A DNA stretch of 9,063 nt from JBBUX01 sp037445775 (GTDB lineage Bacteria > Actinomycetota > Coriobacteriia > Anaerosomatales > PHET01), in the NCBI GenBank assembly GCA_037445775.1, contig JBBIJX010000063.1, positions 1 through 9,063 on the forward strand, read 5' to 3'. Position 1 is the first letter of the stretch, and each line of letters opens with the position of its first letter. A program made the position numbers and the translations under genes. This document shows positions 8,020 through 9,063 of this stretch, piece by piece. A model generated the notes under the pieces. It did not search any database. It was not told the DNA's origin and worked only from the letters and a program-made list of their open reading frames with translations.

Positions 8020-9063
8020 GTGGAGTCACACCTGAGAGAGCGCGAGCACCTGCTCGCCACGGCCGCGCCGGGTCTCGACTCGGCGCGGTCTCTCTCTGCC
8101 CTCACCGACAGCGCCCTCGTCGCTCTCGCCGAACGCGCGCCGGCACCGCGTGGACGGTGGGCCGTCTGCGCGCTGGGAGGTTGGGGTGCTGGTGCGCTGC
8201 TTCCCGCCAGCGATCTCGACGTGCTGGTCCTGTCCGACGCCTCCGAGCGCGAGCTCGAGCCGTTCGTCGAGGCGATGCTCTACCCGCTCTGGGACGCGGG
8301 GTTCAGTGTCGGGCACCAGGTGCGCTCGCCGAAGGGCCACCTGCGAGCGTGCCGCAGTGGCAAGCTCGAGACGCTCACGGCGTCGTTGACGGGCAGAGTC
8401 CTCGCAGGTGACGCCGAACTCGGCCGCCGCACGCTCGCCGACGTCGCGCACGATGCGCGGCGTCGATCGCGCGCCGTGCTCCGGTCACTCGCCGAACGCC
8501 CGCGGCCGGGCTCGCCCTACCTGCTCGAACCGCAGCTCAAGGAGGGCGCCGGCGGACGGCGTGATCACGATGAGCTCGTTTGGACGGCCGCTGTCATCGC
8601 CGGTGCCACAGCGGACAGCCCACAGGCTCTCGTCGAAGCGGGACTACTTTCCGCCGGGGAGCTTGGCGTCGTGCTCGACGCATGCGAGGTCGTCGCCGCC
8701 GCGCGCTGGGAGCTGCAACGCGCGGGTCACGGCGACCGGCTCGACCTCGACGCCGTCGACGCGCTCACCACGAACCCCGAGGTCGTTCAGCACGCACTTG
8801 CGACAACGTGGATGGTGCTCAACCGTGTTCGGCGCCGCGTCGTCGGCGCGACTCCGTGCGACGAGGCCCCCCTCGACCCGGACGCACTCCGAGCGCTCGT
8901 CGAGCGCGGCGAGGACGCGTTCGACGAGTTCGCCGAAGCCGCTCAGGTCGGCTGTCTCGACGCGCTCGTTCCGGGAGTGCGGGAGCTCATGACGGTGCGA
9001 CGACCCGGCCTCGCGCACACCCTGACGGTGGGGGCCCACTGCGTCCGAGCTGCGACGGCGCTT
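8020..9063 (+). CDS. glnD: GlnD-like PII uridylyl/adenylyltransferase, N-terminal part (runs off window)
   Basis: The frame stays open for 348 codons from GTG 8020 to the window edge. GlnD adds a nucleotide to PII Tyr51 when glutamine is low and removes it when glutamine is high. Visible: a nucleotidyltransferase motif GGWGAGALLPASDLDVLVL (53–71) with catalytic Asp65 and Asp67; LWDAGFSVGHQVRS (90–103), close to the GlnD version; the family block LEPQLKEGAGGRRD (169–182); a helical linker; and HTLTVGAHCVRA from about 333, the start of the demodifying HD domain. The rest of HD and the C-terminal ACT domains lie outside. Odd points: GRGE of the usual GGYGRGEL is AGA, and HD starts at about 333 versus about 468 in E. 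coli. The frame is blocked upstream by the PII stop at 7999–8001, so GTG 8020 is the earliest usual start; its ribosome site (GGACGGGA) is poor. Identity rests on these motifs plus context. Confidence 0.88.
   Translation, partial: MESHLREREHLLATAAPGLDSARSLSALTDSALVALAERAPAPRGRWAVCALGGWGAGALLPASDLDVLVLSDASERELEPFVEAMLYPLWDAGFSVGHQVRSPKGHLRACRSGKLETLTASLTGRVLAGDAELGRRTLADVAHDARRRSRAVLRSLAERPRPGSPYLLEPQLKEGAGGRRDHDELVWTAAVIAGATADSPQALVEAGLLSAGELGVVLDACEVVAAARWELQRAGHGDRLDLDAVDALTTNPEVVQHALATTWMVLNRVRRRVVGATPCDEAPLDPDALRALVERGEDAFDEFAEAAQVGCLDALVPGVRELMTVRRPGLAHTLTVGAHCVRAATAL

Noticed and set aside
8026..8451. Minus-strand and alternate plus-strand frames within 8026–9039
   Set aside because: The continuous plus-strand frame from 8020 with GlnD motifs explains the region; the others are Arg/Ser-rich shadows.

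Overview
The window is high-GC and densely coded, with GTG as well as ATG starts. The gene order amtB–PII–glnD and the style of the proteins suggest an actinobacterium (Actinomycetota). A Coriobacteriia-like lineage is possible, but that is an impression and not something the sequence proves. No RNA genes, CRISPR arrays, insertion sequences or phage genes are visible.

Left two thirds (74–6067), all on the minus strand, so transcription runs right to left. uvrA (3185–6067) comes first, then a small type II toxin–antitoxin pair (ribbon-helix-helix antitoxin 2859–3080, RelE-like toxin 2609–2872), then uvrC (702–2561). Eight bases after uvrC comes a decayed major-facilitator transporter (74–693) that has lost its middle and changed frame. 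UvrA and UvrC are the damage-recognition ATPase and the dual-incision nuclease of nucleotide excision repair, so this is a repair locus with a toxin–antitoxin module between its two genes. A 26-bp near-perfect palindrome between uvrA and the antitoxin gene overlaps the best promoter there and is the likely operator of the module. Bases 1–73 hold no gene and no clear terminator.

Right third (6296–9063), all on the plus strand: amtB (ammonium channel), a PII signal protein with an intact T-loop Tyr51, and the first 348 codons of a glnD-like uridylyltransferase that runs off the window. This is the classic nitrogen-sensing cluster. AmtB imports ammonium, PII plugs the channel when nitrogen is plentiful, and GlnD modifies and demodifies PII. 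The GlnD is divergent and compact: its nucleotidyltransferase motif keeps the two aspartates but lacks the usual Arg and Glu, and its HD domain begins unusually early.

The 228-bp divergent spacer between uvrA and amtB holds a good minus-strand -10 box for uvrA, a degenerate LexA-like box, and three GAAAC elements upstream of amtB that weakly resemble a GlnR site. I see no wholly new system. The points most worth checking are the toxin–antitoxin operator, the GlnD variant, the UvrC cysteine pattern and the transporter pseudogene.
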